Source: Chloroflexia bacterium SDU3-3
GTDB lineage: Bacteria; Chloroflexota; Chloroflexia; Chloroflexales; Roseiflexaceae
Length of the DNA stretch: 64,000 nucleotides
Assembly (NCBI GenBank): GCA_009268125.1
Contig: WBOU01000005.1
Location: 62,001-126,000 of the forward strand
Reading direction: 5' to 3'
The first letter of the stretch is position 1; each line of letters opens with the position of its first letter. This document shows positions 47,869 to 57,578 of this stretch, piece by piece. The position numbers were made by a program, and so were the translations under genes. The notes under the pieces were generated by a model. It was not told the origin of the DNA and did no database searches. It saw only the letters and a list, made by a program, of their open reading frames with translations.

Positions 47869-49266
47869 GTGGATCAGCGTTTGGGAACCCCAGAGCGCCC
47901 GGTGCGCATCGCCATTATCGGCGCAGGGCCAGCGGCCTTCTACTCGGCAGAGGCGCTGCTCAAGCAGAAAGACCTCAGCTACAGCATCGACTTCTTCAAC
48001 CGATTCCCGACCCCGTTCGGGCTCGTGCGCGAGGGCGTCGCCCCCGACCACCAGTCGATCAAGGCCGTGACCCGCGTGTACGATAAGATCGCGGCATTGC
48101 CCAACGTGCGCTACTTCGGCAATGTCACCTTTGGCCTCGATGTGACCCACGAGGATCTTGCCCCGCTCTACGACCAGATCATCTACGCGGTGGGCGCGCA
48201 GTCCGACCGCAAGATGGGCATCACGGGCGAAGATCTGGCCGGCAGCTTCCCGGCCACCCAGTTTGTGGGCTGGTACAATGGCCGCCCCGACTATGTCGAC
48301 TTCGACTTCGACCTCTCGGTCGAGCGCGTGGTGGTAGTGGGCAACGGCAACGTGGCCATGGATGTGACCCGCATCCTGGTGGCCGACCCCGAGGAGCTGG
48401 CCAAGACCGACATCGCCGACCACGCGCTGGCCAAGCTGCGCAGCAGCAAGGTGCGCGAGGTGGTGATGCTGGGGCGGCGCGGCCCGGCCCAGGCCGCCTT
48501 CACCAACCCCGAGCTGAAGGAGTTCGGCGAGCTGCACGGCGTGGACGTGCTGGTCGACCCCGCCGACCTTGAGCTGGACCCGGTGAGCGCCGAGACGGTG
48601 GCCAGCGACAAGACGGCGGCCAAAAACGTGGACATGCTGCGCAACTACGCCGCCAATGGCGAGAAAGGCTCGCCGCGCCGCATCATCATGCGCTTCCTCA
48701 GCTCGCCGGTGGAGATCATCGGCAAGGATGGCAAGGTCGCGGCGGTGGTGGTCGAGCGCAACCAGCTAGAGGCCGACTCGCGCGGCGGGCTGCGGGCCAA
48801 GGGCATCGGCTCGTTCGAGACGATCGAGGCCGGCATGGTGCTGCGCTCGGTGGGCTACAAGGGCGTGCCGCTGGCCGGTGTGCCCTTCGACGATTCGACC
48901 AGCACGATCGCCAACGTGGCGGGCCGCGTGGTGCGCGAGGGCACCGGCGAGCCAGTGCCCGGCGAGTACGTGGTGGGCTGGATCAAGCGCGGCCCCTCCG
49001 GGATCATCGGCACCAACAAGCCCGATGCCGTGGCCACGGTGAACGCCATGGTCGAGGATCTGGCCACGCTGCCCGGCATCGCCGACGACCAGCGCGACCC
49101 GGCCAAGATCGTGGCGCTGCTGGATGAGCGCAAGCCCGACTACGTGACCTGGGAGGGCTGGAAGACGCTGGACGCCTACGAGACCAGCCGGGGTGCCGAG
49201 CAGGGCCGCCCGCGCGTGAAGGTGACCCGCGTCGACGAGATGCTGGCCCAGATCAACCAGGGCTAG
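47869..49266 (+). CDS. FprA-like ferredoxin/adrenodoxin NADP+ reductase
   Basis: 465 residues from GTG 47869, which has GGGGAGGAG four bases upstream; an ATG at 47854 inside that site is rejected. FAD-binding IAIIGAGPAAFYSAEALL and PTPFGLVREGVAPDHQSIK are hallmarks of the adrenodoxin-reductase family; VVVVGNGNVAMDVTRIL is the NADP-binding fold and VVGWIKRGPSGIIGTNKPDA the C-terminal FAD contact. The enzyme moves electrons between NADPH and ferredoxin in the cytoplasm. No ferredoxin gene is nearby. It has a possible attenuator in the leader and a GC hairpin after the stop. Confidence 0.92.
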   Translation: MDQRLGTPERPVRIAIIGAGPAAFYSAEALLKQKDLSYSIDFFNRFPTPFGLVREGVAPDHQSIKAVTRVYDKIAALPNVRYFGNVTFGLDVTHEDLAPLYDQIIYAVGAQSDRKMGITGEDLAGSFPATQFVGWYNGRPDYVDFDFDLSVERVVVVGNGNVAMDVTRILVADPEELAKTDIADHALAKLRSSKVREVVMLGRRGPAQAAFTNPELKEFGELHGVDVLVDPADLELDPVSAETVASDKTAAKNVDMLRNYAANGEKGSPRRIIMRFLSSPVEIIGKDGKVAAVVVERNQLEADSRGGLRAKGIGSFETIEAGMVLRSVGYKGVPLAGVPFDDSTSTIANVAGRVVREGTGEPVPGEYVVGWIKRGPSGIIGTNKPDAVATVNAMVEDLATLPGIADDQRDPAKIVALLDERKPDYVTWEGWKTLDAYETSRGAEQGRPRVKVTRVDEMLAQINQG

Positions 49267-49272
49267 AAACGC

Positions 49273-49308
49273 CGAGCGGCGGCGGCCAAACATGGCCGCC
49301 GCCGCTCG
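49273..49308. terminator. GC-rich hairpin between flavoprotein and tRNA-Leu genes
   Basis: Perfect 15-bp stem CGAGCGGCGGCGGCC with a 6-base loop. On the minus strand it is followed by a short T-rich run (GTTTCT), so it probably terminates the tRNA transcript. Confidence 0.65.
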
Positions 49309-49314
49309 CATATG

Positions 49315-49399
49315 TGGTGGGGACGGAGAGACTTGAACTCTCACGCTTTGCAGCACTAGATCCTAAGTCTAGCGCGTCTGCCGATTCCGCCACGTCCCC
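49315..49399 (-). tRNA. tRNA-Leu (anticodon UAG)
   Basis: 85 bases. The 7-bp acceptor stem GGGGACG/CGTCCCC is followed by A and an encoded CCA. The anticodon stem CTAGA/TCTAG encloses the loop CTTAGGA (anticodon TAG), and GAGAGTTCAAGTCTCTC forms the T arm. A long variable arm is present, as expected for Leu. Confidence 0.96.
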
Positions 49400-49550
49400 A
49401 TATCAGGCTGTTGGGATTGTACCATATGCATGGCGCTTGGGCAAGTCGCCGCGCGGCCCGTGCCTATCGTGCGGTATTCCCACACCTCATCTTGCGCATT
49501 GCAAGGCCCCGAGCAGCCGCCCCTACCCAGATACGATGACGAGACACGCT

Positions 49551-50558
49551 ATGAGAGCACTCTTCCGCTGGCATGCCCCTAGCCAGGCCCAGGGCTGGCA
49601 GGTGGAGGCCCGCGCCGCGTTCCGCGAGCTGATCAGCCCGGTGGTCGCGCCGGCGCAGCCCTTTGACGAGGCCATCCCCAGCTGGGCGGCAGCCACCCCC
49701 GGCGAGAGCTGGGTGGATGTGGCGCTGCGCGTGCGCCAGGGCGACACCTGGTCGGGCTTCTACCAGCTGGCCCGCTGGGATGACCGCGCCGAGGGCAGCA
49801 GGCGCACCAGCTTTGGCCCGCAGCGCGACGCCCACGCCAGGGTCGAGATCGACACGCTGGCGGCATCCGCGCCCTGCGCGGCGGCCCAGGCGCGCATCCG
49901 GCTCTACGGGCAGGCCGCGATCCACAGCTTCAGCCTAGCGCTGAGCGCGCCCCAGCCGCCCGAGCCCAGCGCCCCGCCCGCCACGGGCGTGCTGGCCGTG
50001 CCGCCGCGCTCGCAGCTGGCCTACGCCGACGGCGCGGGCTGGTGCAGCCCCACCAGCGTGGCCATGGTGCTGGGCTACTGGCACCAGCGCACTGGCCAGG
50101 CGCAGCTCGCGCCCTTCCAGCACCAGTCGGCCATCCCGCAGATCGCCGCGCCGCGCTGCTACGACCCCAACTACCAGGGCACCGGCAACTGGGCCTTCAA
50201 CACCGCCTTCGCGGCCACCGCCGGGCTGGATGCCTACGCCGCCCGGCTGCACAGCCTGGCCGAACTAGCCCCGCTGCTGCGCGACGGCGTGCCGCCCATC
50301 CTCAGCATCGCGTGGGAGGATGGCCAGCTGGACGGCGCGACCGACAGCTCAAGCGGCGGACACCTGATCGTACTCACCGGCCTCGATGACGAGGGCGGTG
50401 CGCACGTGGCCGACCCAGCAGCCCCCAGCATCGCCGAGGTGCACCGGTGCTACCGCGCCGACCAGCTCGAGCGCGTGTGGCAGGGCGGCTCGCAGGGCCT
50501 GGTCTATATTATCCACCCCCACGGCTGGGTTGCCGAGCCGAAAGGAGTATGCCCCTGA
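49551..50558 (+). CDS. C39-like papain-fold peptidase
   Basis: About 335 residues (an alternative ATG is at 49536; the frame further upstream runs through the tRNA and is not coding). The C-terminal half is a peptidase_C39_2-type domain: the catalytic Cys in GAGWCSPTSVAMVL, the His in SGGHLIVLTGLDD, and Asp in VADPAAPSIAEVH. The N-terminal 150 residues form a beta-rich region (GESWVDVALRVRQGDTWSGF) like the carbohydrate/peptide-binding module seen with this family. No clear signal peptide or partner is visible. Substrate unknown. Confidence 0.75.
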   Translation: MRALFRWHAPSQAQGWQVEARAAFRELISPVVAPAQPFDEAIPSWAAATPGESWVDVALRVRQGDTWSGFYQLARWDDRAEGSRRTSFGPQRDAHARVEIDTLAASAPCAAAQARIRLYGQAAIHSFSLALSAPQPPEPSAPPATGVLAVPPRSQLAYADGAGWCSPTSVAMVLGYWHQRTGQAQLAPFQHQSAIPQIAAPRCYDPNYQGTGNWAFNTAFAATAGLDAYAARLHSLAELAPLLRDGVPPILSIAWEDGQLDGATDSSSGGHLIVLTGLDDEGGAHVADPAAPSIAEVHRCYRADQLERVWQGGSQGLVYIIHPHGWVAEPKGVCP

Positions 50559-50618
50559 GGCACAATTCTTGCTTGAGGCGATGGTATGACCTATGCCCAA
50601 CATCCATGGAGCGCAAAC

Positions 50619-50798
50619 ATGGACACCGAGACCGAGCGACGGAGGGCCTACGTCGAAGCACTGATCATCCGCCTGCGTCGGCACTACGCCGAGCGCGTGC
50701 CGCTCCCCAATCGACACGATCAGGAGGAGGAAGGCATCTCGCTCCAGCTGCTGCAGCGGCTCTACCGCTATGTGACATCCGAGGGCTACGGCGAGTAG
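50619..50798 (+). CDS. Small hypothetical protein, 59 residues
   Basis: ATG 50619 has GGAG seven bases upstream. The product is MDTETERRRAYVEALIIRLR, then HYAERVPLPNRHD, EEEGISLQLLQRLYRYV, an amphipathic charged protein of two to three helices. It lies 60 bp after the peptidase gene. Not recognised; it could be a chance frame, since high-GC DNA often leaves short frames open. Confidence 0.4.
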   Translation: MDTETERRRAYVEALIIRLRRHYAERVPLPNRHDQEEEGISLQLLQRLYRYVTSEGYGE

Positions 50799-51083
50799 AC
50801 AGCTAAACTGCTCTTTTTCTTTTTTCGTATCGCCGCCGTGCCCCGCCGCGTGATGTGCGCACAGAGCTGCCGCCACGCGGTGATCACAATCTTTTCACCT
50901 TGGGCCGAAAACTGGCCCAGCACACGTATATATTCTCAAAGGCCCTTGCGCACACGCCCCGGCAGCCGCCGAGAAACGATCCCAAGGGCCTCGCATTGTT
51001 TCGGCGACGGGGGCGCACTGTGCGCCTCGCCAGGGCCGGGGCATGATCCTGCGGACATGCCGGGGATCAGAACAGGAGATCAC
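50799..51083 (+). other. Leader/intergenic region with long-range stem before lipoprotein gene
   Basis: No gene seen. Contains TTTTTCTTTTTT at the start, GGGCC/GGCCC hairpin, a possible -10 (TATATT, 50929-50934) and a stem AGGCCCTTG (50940-50948)/CAAGGGCCT (50983-50991). Confidence 0.4.
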
Positions 51084-51902
51084 ATGCAGTACCGTACCCT
51101 TCGACCCGCTCTTGTGGGCATCGTGGCGCTCGCGATCACGGCCTGCGGCAGCAGCGCCGCCACGCCCGCCACGGTGGTGCCCGCCACCGCAGCGGTAGCC
51201 GCCACTGCGGTGGTCGAGCCGACCACCGTGGTCGAGGCCACTACCGAGGTCGAGCCGACCGCCGAGGTCGAGGCCACCGCCGAGGCCGGAGCCACCGCCG
51301 AGGCCAGCACCGGCGCAGGCGCCGCGCTGCCCGCCGACTGGCAGCGGATCGAGGTCAGCGGCGAGGGCTTCGCCGTGGCGCTGCCGCCCGAGTGGGAGCA
51401 GATCGACCTGAGCGACCCCAACCTGACTAGCAGCCTGAACGACGTGCTGAAAAACAACCCCGAGCTGGGCGAGCAGTTCCAGGGCCAGGTCGAGTCTATG
51501 GCGCAGGCTGGCATCAAATTCTTCGCGTTCGACGCATCGGCGGATGGCACCAAGGATAACTTCACCACCAACATCAACATCATCAAGCAGGCCATCGGCA
51601 TGGAGATGCCAATCGAGACGATCGAGCAGGCCAACATCGAGCAGATCAAGTCGGCCCTGAAGACCGAGGACATCGAGAGCACGCGCATGACGCTGCCCGC
51701 TGGCGAGGCCGTGATGCTGCGCTACACGCCCACGATGGCCACCGGCGCAGAGGGCACCAGCACCACCGCGTCGATCACGCAGTACATCATCATGGCGGGC
51801 ACCGACATGTACGTCATCTCGCTGACCACCGGCCCCGACCGCACCGAGGAGTACAAAGACTCCTTCGACCAGATCGGCCAGGGCTTCGAGATCGTCAAGT
51901 AG
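51084..51902 (+). CDS. Putative lipoprotein with Ala/Thr/Glu-rich linker
   Basis: 272 residues from ATG 51084 (AGGAG five bases upstream). The N-terminal signal ends in a lipobox LAITAC, so Cys is the likely lipidated residue. A low-complexity linker of about 55 residues (VVEPTTVVEATTEVEPTAEV) spaces a globular domain of about 190 residues that is not recognised with certainty (LPADWQRIEVSGEGFAVALP, PPEWEQIDL), reminiscent of PsbP-like or stress-linked lipoprotein domains. It should be surface-anchored. Function unknown. The dispersed repeat, copy C, lies downstream. Confidence 0.72.
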   Translation: MQYRTLRPALVGIVALAITACGSSAATPATVVPATAAVAATAVVEPTTVVEATTEVEPTAEVEATAEAGATAEASTGAGAALPADWQRIEVSGEGFAVALPPEWEQIDLSDPNLTSSLNDVLKNNPELGEQFQGQVESMAQAGIKFFAFDASADGTKDNFTTNINIIKQAIGMEMPIETIEQANIEQIKSALKTEDIESTRMTLPAGEAVMLRYTPTMATGAEGTSTTASITQYIIMAGTDMYVISLTTGPDRTEEYKDSFDQIGQGFEIVK

Positions 51903-52026
51903 GCCTCTCGGCGCGCGCATCGCTTGGTGCGCGCGCCCTCCCCTCGGTCTCCTGCGCATCGGGCCTTCCCCCACCCTCACCTCTCCCTCCCCACGTAGCA
52001 TTACACCTTTCTGACGTAGAGACCCT

Positions 52027-52071
52027 TTTGTTTCTTGGTGTCTTGGAGTCTTGGTGGTAAAGAATCTTCGA
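52027..52071 (+). repeat. Dispersed promoter-proximal repeat, copy C
   Basis: TTTCTTGGTGTCTTGGAGTC followed by TTGGTGGTAAAGAATCTTCG; only the second half of the long form is present. Ends 73 bases upstream of TACAAT. Confidence 0.8.
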
Positions 52072-52134
52072 TGTGTTAAAAATGCATCGGCCAAGCCCCA
52101 GCATCCCCGCTGCAACACATGGCCCCACATCTTG

Positions 52135-52140
52135 TACAAT
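52135..52140 (+). promoter_or_regulatory. -10 candidate of the LPG-synthase-type gene
   Basis: TACAAT; predicted start near 52147 gives a 29-base leader to ATG 52176. Confidence 0.4.
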
Positions 52141-52175
52141 ACCCTGCGGCGGCGCACCCGACCCGCCCCAAGAAC

Positions 52176-53204
52176 ATGTACACAACGGAGCCATGCGTGT
52201 TATCTCAACTTCGTGGAAAGATCATTCTTGCCGCCCTGATCGGCCTAGTCGTCGTGGCGGCGCTTGGGCTATTTAGCGACATACGCCAGGTGGGCGATAG
52301 CTTCCGCCACTTCAACTGGGCCATGCTGCCCGCCATCCTGGGCTTCACGGTGCTCAACTACCTGCTGCGCTGGCTCAAGTGGGACTACTACCTGCGCAAG
52401 ATGAACATGGGCCACGGCGTCAGCTACGCCGACAGCGGCCTGCTGTTCACCAGCGGCATGGTGATGGCGGTGACGCCGGGCAAGGTGGGCGAGGTGCTCA
52501 AGTCGTTCCTGCTGCGCACAATCAACGGCACGCCGGTGGCGCAGTCGGCCCCGATCGTGCTGGCCGAGCGCCTGACCGATGGCCTGGCCATGCTGCTGCT
52601 GATGGGCCTGGGGCTGACGCTCTACCCACCCGCGCGGCCCGCCTTTGTGCTGCTGCTGGTGCTGAGCGTCGCGGGCATCATCGTGCTGCAGTTCCGCCCG
52701 CTGTGCGAGCGCCTGCTGGCGCTGCTGGCCCGCATGCCGGTGGTGGGCAAGCTGGCCCCCAAGATCGCCACGATCTACGAGAGCACCCACCAGCTGCTCT
52801 CGTGGCAGCTGCTGCTGGTCTCCACCATCATCAGCGTGGTCTCGTGGTTTGGCGAGTGTGTGGCCATGTACTACGTGCTGCGCGGCCTGGGCATCGACCC
52901 CTCCTGGCTGCTGCTGCTGGTCGCCACCTTTGTGTTCGCCGCATCCACGCTGTTCGGGCTGGTCTCGTTCCTGCCCGGCGGCCTGGGCGTGTCCGAGGCG
53001 TCGAGCACGGGCATGCTGGTGCTGCTCATCCCTGGGCTGGCGGCGGGCGGGGCCACCACGGCCACGCTGATCATCCGCTTCTGCACGCTGTGGTTTGGCG
53101 TCAGCCTGGGCGCTGTCGCCCTGGCCATGCTCAGCCGCCGCTACCGTTTCGATGAGGCCCCGCCCGCCGACGACCCCAGCGTCACGGCGGACGCCTCGCT
53201 CTAG
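52176..53204 (+). CDS. LPG-synthase-type (UPF0104) membrane protein
   Basis: About 342 residues from ATG 52176; a longer frame from 52119 is rejected as it reads through the promoter region. About eight membrane helices, with the family segments DYYLRKMNMGHGVSYADSG, TPGKVGEVLKSFLLR and VLAERLTDGLAMLLLMG, and FLPGGLGVSEASSTG near the end. These motifs are those of the transmembrane (flippase) part of lysylphosphatidylglycerol synthase; no synthase domain is present. It is probably a lipid flippase or a glycolipid-associated membrane protein. Six bases after its stop lies the next gene, with AGGAG overlapping the stop. Confidence 0.8.
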   Translation: MYTTEPCVLSQLRGKIILAALIGLVVVAALGLFSDIRQVGDSFRHFNWAMLPAILGFTVLNYLLRWLKWDYYLRKMNMGHGVSYADSGLLFTSGMVMAVTPGKVGEVLKSFLLRTINGTPVAQSAPIVLAERLTDGLAMLLLMGLGLTLYPPARPAFVLLLVLSVAGIIVLQFRPLCERLLALLARMPVVGKLAPKIATIYESTHQLLSWQLLLVSTIISVVSWFGECVAMYYVLRGLGIDPSWLLLLVATFVFAASTLFGLVSFLPGGLGVSEASSTGMLVLLIPGLAAGGATTATLIIRFCTLWFGVSLGAVALAMLSRRYRFDEAPPADDPSVTADASL

Positions 53205-53210
53205 GAGCCT

Positions 53211-54434
53211 ATGCAACGACTACACCACTCCCTGCTGGCGATCTGCGCCGCCCTGGCGCTGTGCCCTGCGCTCGCCGCGTGCGGCGCGAGCCAACTGCTG
53301 GTCAACTCCACCCCCGCCACGCTGGTGCTCGACCGCAGCAGCGGCGCGGATGTGAGCTTTAGCTACAACGTGGGCCGGGCGGCCAAGATCTGGGTATATG
53401 TGGATGATGCCCAGGGCACCCGCTACACCCTACGCGAGGGCGAGCCGCGCACGCCCTCGGGTACGCCCTACACCATGCGGTTCGACGGCACCGCGCCCAG
53501 CACTGGCACGCCCGACGTGCTGCAGCGCGCCCTGCCGAGCGGCGAGTACACCTACACCATCCAGGCCAAGGCCGACGACGGCGGCGAGCAGGCCGAGCGC
53601 CAGGGCAAGCTCACCATCACCGGCACCGACACCCCGCCACCCTCGGTCGAGAACCTGACCGTATCGCCCGCCACCATCTCGCCCAACGCCGACGGCATCG
53701 ACGACCAGGCCGAGATCAGCTACCAGCTGCCGATCACCGCCACCGTCGATCTGAGCATCGCGCGGCCCGACGGCGGCAATACCATCCCGATCATCACAGG
53801 CGAGCAGCAGGAGCCGACCCCACACACCGCGCTGTGGAACGGCAAGACCAGCGATGGCGCTATTTTGCCCAATGGCGTGTACACCTATACGCTGCGGGTG
53901 CAGGATGCGCTGGGCAATATCGTGCAGCGCAGCGGGCCGATCACGATCGTGGAGAGCGGCCAGCCCGAGGCGACGATCACCTACAGCAACATCGCGCCCG
54001 CCCGGATCGAGCTGGGCGACACCATCACCGTCACGCTGCGCGTCAAGAACACCGGCGACGTGCCCATCCGCACCTACGGCCCGGCATCCGGCTACACCTA
54101 CACCACCAACGATGTCTTCTCGTCGATCGAGCAGGGCAAGTACGTGCAGAAATCGGGCGGGTTCTGGCGCGTGGGCGTGGACTGGGATGGCAACACCAGC
54201 GCCGGGCCGCGCCGCTACCCCTACCGCTGGGCGATCACGCCGCGCACGCCCGACAAGTGGCAGGTGCCCTACCAGGAAGATCTGCTGCTGCCCGGCGAGG
54301 AGGCCGAGGTGATCGGGCGGATACAGGTCGACCAGCCCGAGAACAAGATGGGGTTCTACGTGGGCCTCACCTGGGATGGCGTGGGTTTCCGGCAAGATCG
54401 CGTGGGACGCCAGATAGTAGAGGTGGGCTTCTAG
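53211..54434 (+). CDS. Lipoprotein with FlgD-like and CARDB-like Ig modules
   Basis: 407 residues. The signal ends in a lipobox (LAAC followed by GAS). Residues about 30-140 are an Ig-like module, about 145-245 a FlgD-Ig-type module recognised by SPNADGIDDQAEISYQL and NGVYTYTLRVQDALGN, and about 250-400 a CARDB-like module (ARIELGDTITVTLRVKNTGD). It should be displayed on the outside of the membrane, perhaps as an adhesin or structural lipoprotein. It is coupled to the upstream membrane gene by a 6-bp gap with shared AGGAG, so the two may act together at the envelope. Confidence 0.78.
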   Translation: MQRLHHSLLAICAALALCPALAACGASQLLVNSTPATLVLDRSSGADVSFSYNVGRAAKIWVYVDDAQGTRYTLREGEPRTPSGTPYTMRFDGTAPSTGTPDVLQRALPSGEYTYTIQAKADDGGEQAERQGKLTITGTDTPPPSVENLTVSPATISPNADGIDDQAEISYQLPITATVDLSIARPDGGNTIPIITGEQQEPTPHTALWNGKTSDGAILPNGVYTYTLRVQDALGNIVQRSGPITIVESGQPEATITYSNIAPARIELGDTITVTLRVKNTGDVPIRTYGPASGYTYTTNDVFSSIEQGKYVQKSGGFWRVGVDWDGNTSAGPRRYPYRWAITPRTPDKWQVPYQEDLLLPGEEAEVIGRIQVDQPENKMGFYVGLTWDGVGFRQDRVGRQIVEVGF

Positions 54435-54539
54435 GCCATGGCGCAGCGGCGGGCAGCCGATCGGGGCGCGCCGAAACGGCCAGATCGATGCACCAAGATC
54501 ACAGTTGCATGCTGATTCGCACGAATTGCCATAATCTGC

Positions 54540-54545
54540 TATAAT
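54540..54545 (+). promoter_or_regulatory. -10 promoter of rpsO
   Basis: TGC-TATAAT, an extended -10, with TTCGCA 18 bases upstream as a weak -35. The predicted leader of about 70 bases could hold an S15 autoregulatory fold. Confidence 0.6.
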
Positions 54546-54621
54546 GCGTCCGGCTGTTATTTGGCTACAACGGCAGGCACCGCCAGCCTGTACGCGGTTT
54601 ACGAGAAAAGGAGCATTTCTC

Positions 54622-54912
54622 ATGGCGCTTGAGAAGGACGACAAGAGCACAATTATCACCGGCTACCGCACCCACGAGAGCGACACTGGCTCGCCGGAGG
54701 TGCAGGTTGCGCTGCTCACCGAGCGGATCAACCAGCTGATCGAGCACCTGAAGACCCACATCCACGACCACAACTCGCGGCGTGGTCTGCTGAAGCTCGT
54801 CGGCCGCCGCCGCCGCCTGCTGGCCTATGTCAAGAGCAAGGACACAGATCGCTACCGCGCGCTCATCGAGCGGCTCGGTCTGCGCGACTCGCTCTCGCAG
54901 CGCGGTCGATAG
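54622..54912 (+). CDS. rpsO: 30S ribosomal protein S15
   Basis: 96 residues including the initiator. The classical S15 body is present: [40 protein letters not shown] and [20 protein letters not shown]. It binds 16S rRNA in the platform of the small subunit. AAAGGAG lies nine bases before the ATG. It is followed by a terminator hairpin and then pnp, the usual bacterial neighbour. Confidence 0.97.
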   Translation: MALEKDDKSTIITGYRTHESDTGSPEVQVALLTERINQLIEHLKTHIHDHNSRRGLLKLVGRRRRLLAYVKSKDTDRYRALIERLGLRDSLSQRGR

Positions 54913-54998
54913 GTACCTATGGCGCAGCAGGCAATGATTCGATGGGGGTTTGTGAAGATCAGCTATTGGCATGGCCCTGCTGCGTAACACGGTGTGTA

Positions 54999-55029
54999 CA
55001 AGCCCGGGGGATCGCATTCCCCGGGCTTG
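54999..55029 (+). terminator. Hairpin between rpsO and pnp
   Basis: Stem CAAGCCCGGGGGA with its near-perfect complement and 5-base loop, then TGTTAT; a partial terminator or processing site as found between rpsO and pnp in other bacteria. Confidence 0.7.
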
Positions 55030-55227
55030 TGTTATACCACCCCTGGTGTGGTTTCCCCTAGCCCGCGCCCATGGCGCAGCGGCCCTAGGTAATAGGTTTT
55101 GAGGAAGTACAAGCCGAGCGGACTGTTAGGGATTGGAGAGCGCGCTTGAGCACAGATTCGAGCGCGGCCTCCAGTGCCTAACACCTCTCGGCGGGCTGCA
55201 AAGGGCAGCCAGTCTGAAGGAGAACAT

Positions 55228-57489
55228 ATGACAGAGCGAAAGGTTTACTCGGTCAGCACCGAGATCGCCGGGCGGACACTGACGATCGAGACCGGGCGGC
55301 TTGCCGAGCAGGCCAGCGGCGCAGTCACCGTGCGCTACGGCGACACCGTGCTGCTGGCCACCGTGGTGGGCGGCGACGCGCGCGAGGGCGTGGATTTCTT
55401 CCCCCTCACCGTCGACTACGAAGAGAAGATGTACGCCGCTGGCAAGATCCCGGGCAGCTTCTTCAAGCGCGAGGGCAAGCCCACCGAGACCGCAACCCTG
55501 ATCTCGCGGCTCACCGACCGCCCGCTGCGCCCGCTCTTCCCCAAGGGCTACCGCAACGACGTGCAGGTGATCATCAACACCTTCTCGGTGGACATGATCA
55601 ACGACCCCGGCCCGCTCGCCATCATCGGCGCGTCGGCGGCGCTGGCGATCTCCGACATCCCGTTCAAGGGGCCGGTGGGCGCGGCGCTGGTGGGCCACAT
55701 CGACGGCGCGATCGCGATCAACCCCGAGATGCCCGAGATGGCCAACAGCCGGCTCGACCTGGTGGTGGCCGGCACCAAAGACGCCGTGCTGATGGTCGAG
55801 GCCGGTGCCTACGAGCTGACCGAGGACGAGATGCTCGACGGCGTGGTCAAGGGCCACGAGATCTGCAAGCAGATCTGCGAGCTGCAGGAGCAGCTGGTGG
55901 CGCTGGTGCAGCCGGTCAAGAAAGAGTTCGTCGCGCCGCTGGCCGACAACTCGCTTGAGCAGGCCGTGGCCGGCTACATGGGCGCTCGCCTGCGCGAGTC
56001 GCTAAACAACCCCGACAAGCTGGCCCGCCAGACCGCCACCGACGCCCTTGAGGCCGATGTGCTCGCCCACTTCACCGCCGATGAGCCGGAGGAAGAGATC
56101 GAGAGCCGCAAGAAGGCCGTCAAGAAGGTGTTCGACGCACTGGTGAAGGAGGAGGTCCGCTCGGCCATCCTGGAGCGCGGCCAGCGCGTGGATGGGCGCA
56201 GCGTCACCGAGATCCGCCCGATCAGCATCGACGTGGGCATCCTGCCCCGCGTGCACGGCACCGGCCTGTTCACCCGCGGCCAGACCCAGGTGCTCACCAT
56301 CACCACCCTGGGCGCGCCCGGCGAGGAGCAGCGACTGGATGACCTGGGCATCGAGACCTCGAAGCGCTACATCCACCACTACAACTTCCCGCCCTACTCC
56401 ACCGGCGAGGCCCGCCCGCTGCGCGGCCCCAAGCGCCGCGACATCGGCCACGGCGCGCTGGCCGAGCGCTCGCTGATCGCGGTGCTGCCCGATGAGAACG
56501 AGTTCCCGTACACCCTGCGGCTCGTCTCCGAGGTGCTGTCCTCCAACGGCTCCTCATCCATGGCATCGGTCTGCGGCTCCAGCCTCTCGCTGATGGACGC
56601 GGGCGTGCCGATCAAGCGCCCGGTGGCCGGCGTGGCCATGGGCCTGATCACCGGCGAGAATGGCCGCTGGCAGGTGCTGACCGACATCCAGGGCGTCGAG
56701 GACGCGCTGGGCGATATGGACTTCAAGGTGGCGGGCACCAGCGAGGGCGTCACCGGCCTGCAGATGGACATCAAGACCACCGGCATCACCTACGATATCA
56801 TGCGCCAGGCCTTCGCCCAGGCCCGCGATGGCCGCCTGTTCATCCTGAACAAGATGACCAGCGTGCTCAGCGCCCCGCGCGAGGAGCTCTCGCCCTACGC
56901 GCCGCGCATCATCACCCTGCAGATCAACCCCGACAAGATCGGCGCGCTGATCGGGCCGGGCGGCAAGACCATCCGCAGCATCACCGAGGCCACCGGCGCT
57001 TCGATCGATGTGGAGGACGATGGCCGCGTGTTCATCGCCACCGCCGACGGCGAGGCCGCCAAGCGCGCCGTGTCGATGGTGGAGGCCCTAACCCGCGAGA
57101 TCAAGGTGGGCGATGTGTTCCTGGGCAAGGTCGTGCGCATCATGCCGTTCGGCGCGTTCGTCAACCTGGTCCCCGGCAAGGACGGCATGGTCCACGTCTC
57201 CGAGCTTGACACCAAGCGCGTGGAGAACGTCGAGGATGTCGTGAAGATGGGCGACGAGATCAACGTGATGGTGATCGGCATCGAGCAGGGCACCGGCAAG
57301 GTCAGCCTCTCGCGCCGCGCCATCCTCTCCGGCGAGTCGCCGGAGGACCGGATCGCGGCTGGCGCTGGCAAGGGCATCGGCCCGCGCAACGGCGGCGGCG
57401 ACCGTGGCCCGCGCGAGGGTGGCGAGCGACGCGGCCCGCCCCGCGCCGATGGCGACCGCCCCCGCCCCCGGCGGCGCGACGAGCGCTAG
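55228..57489 (+). CDS. pnp: Polyribonucleotide nucleotidyltransferase (PNPase)
   Basis: 753 residues from ATG 55228, with AAGGAGA immediately upstream. Two RNase PH-like domains are seen, the first with [15 protein letters not shown] and [11 protein letters not shown], the second with [13 protein letters not shown] and [16 protein letters not shown]. They are followed by a KH domain ([17 protein letters not shown]) and an S1 domain ([20 protein letters not shown]). The tail is Arg/Gly-rich ([15 protein letters not shown]) and probably RNA-binding. The enzyme degrades RNA 3' to 5' with phosphate. It lies downstream of rpsO and upstream of a DEAD-box helicase, a likely functional partner. Confidence 0.97.
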   Translation: MTERKVYSVSTEIAGRTLTIETGRLAEQASGAVTVRYGDTVLLATVVGGDAREGVDFFPLTVDYEEKMYAAGKIPGSFFKREGKPTETATLISRLTDRPLRPLFPKGYRNDVQVIINTFSVDMINDPGPLAIIGASAALAISDIPFKGPVGAALVGHIDGAIAINPEMPEMANSRLDLVVAGTKDAVLMVEAGAYELTEDEMLDGVVKGHEICKQICELQEQLVALVQPVKKEFVAPLADNSLEQAVAGYMGARLRESLNNPDKLARQTATDALEADVLAHFTADEPEEEIESRKKAVKKVFDALVKEEVRSAILERGQRVDGRSVTEIRPISIDVGILPRVHGTGLFTRGQTQVLTITTLGAPGEEQRLDDLGIETSKRYIHHYNFPPYSTGEARPLRGPKRRDIGHGALAERSLIAVLPDENEFPYTLRLVSEVLSSNGSSSMASVCGSSLSLMDAGVPIKRPVAGVAMGLITGENGRWQVLTDIQGVEDALGDMDFKVAGTSEGVTGLQMDIKTTGITYDIMRQAFAQARDGRLFILNKMTSVLSAPREELSPYAPRIITLQINPDKIGALIGPGGKTIRSITEATGASIDVEDDGRVFIATADGEAAKRAVSMVEALTREIKVGDVFLGKVVRIMPFGAFVNLVPGKDGMVHVSELDTKRVENVEDVVKMGDEINVMVIGIEQGTGKVSLSRRAILSGESPEDRIAAGAGKGIGPRNGGGDRGPREGGERRGPPRADGDRPRPRRRDER

Positions 57490-57522
57490 GCCCCATACTC
57501 GACGACGAAATACGAAACTGAA

Positions 57523-57560
57523 GGTGAAGGACGAAGGCTTCCCGCATTCGTCCTTCATCC
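57523..57560 (+). terminator. Terminator between pnp and the helicase gene
   Basis: Stem GGTGAAGGACGAAGGC with GCATTCGTCCTTCATCC (one mismatch region) followed by TTTGTT. Confidence 0.65.
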
Positions 57561-57578
57561 TTTGTTGGAAGGTATACT

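Noticed and set aside
49314-49550. Extension of the C39-like peptidase through the tRNA
   Set aside because: The sequence is fully explained by tRNA-Leu on the minus strand, and the extension lacks a signal or conserved character.
52119-52175. Longer start for the LPG-synthase-type gene
   Set aside because: It would read through the TACAAT box and adds residues of no recognisable character.
57573-57578. TATACT as a promoter for the helicase gene
   Set aside because: It ends directly at the TTG start, too close to be a -10 box for that gene, and no downstream start fits the conserved N-terminus.
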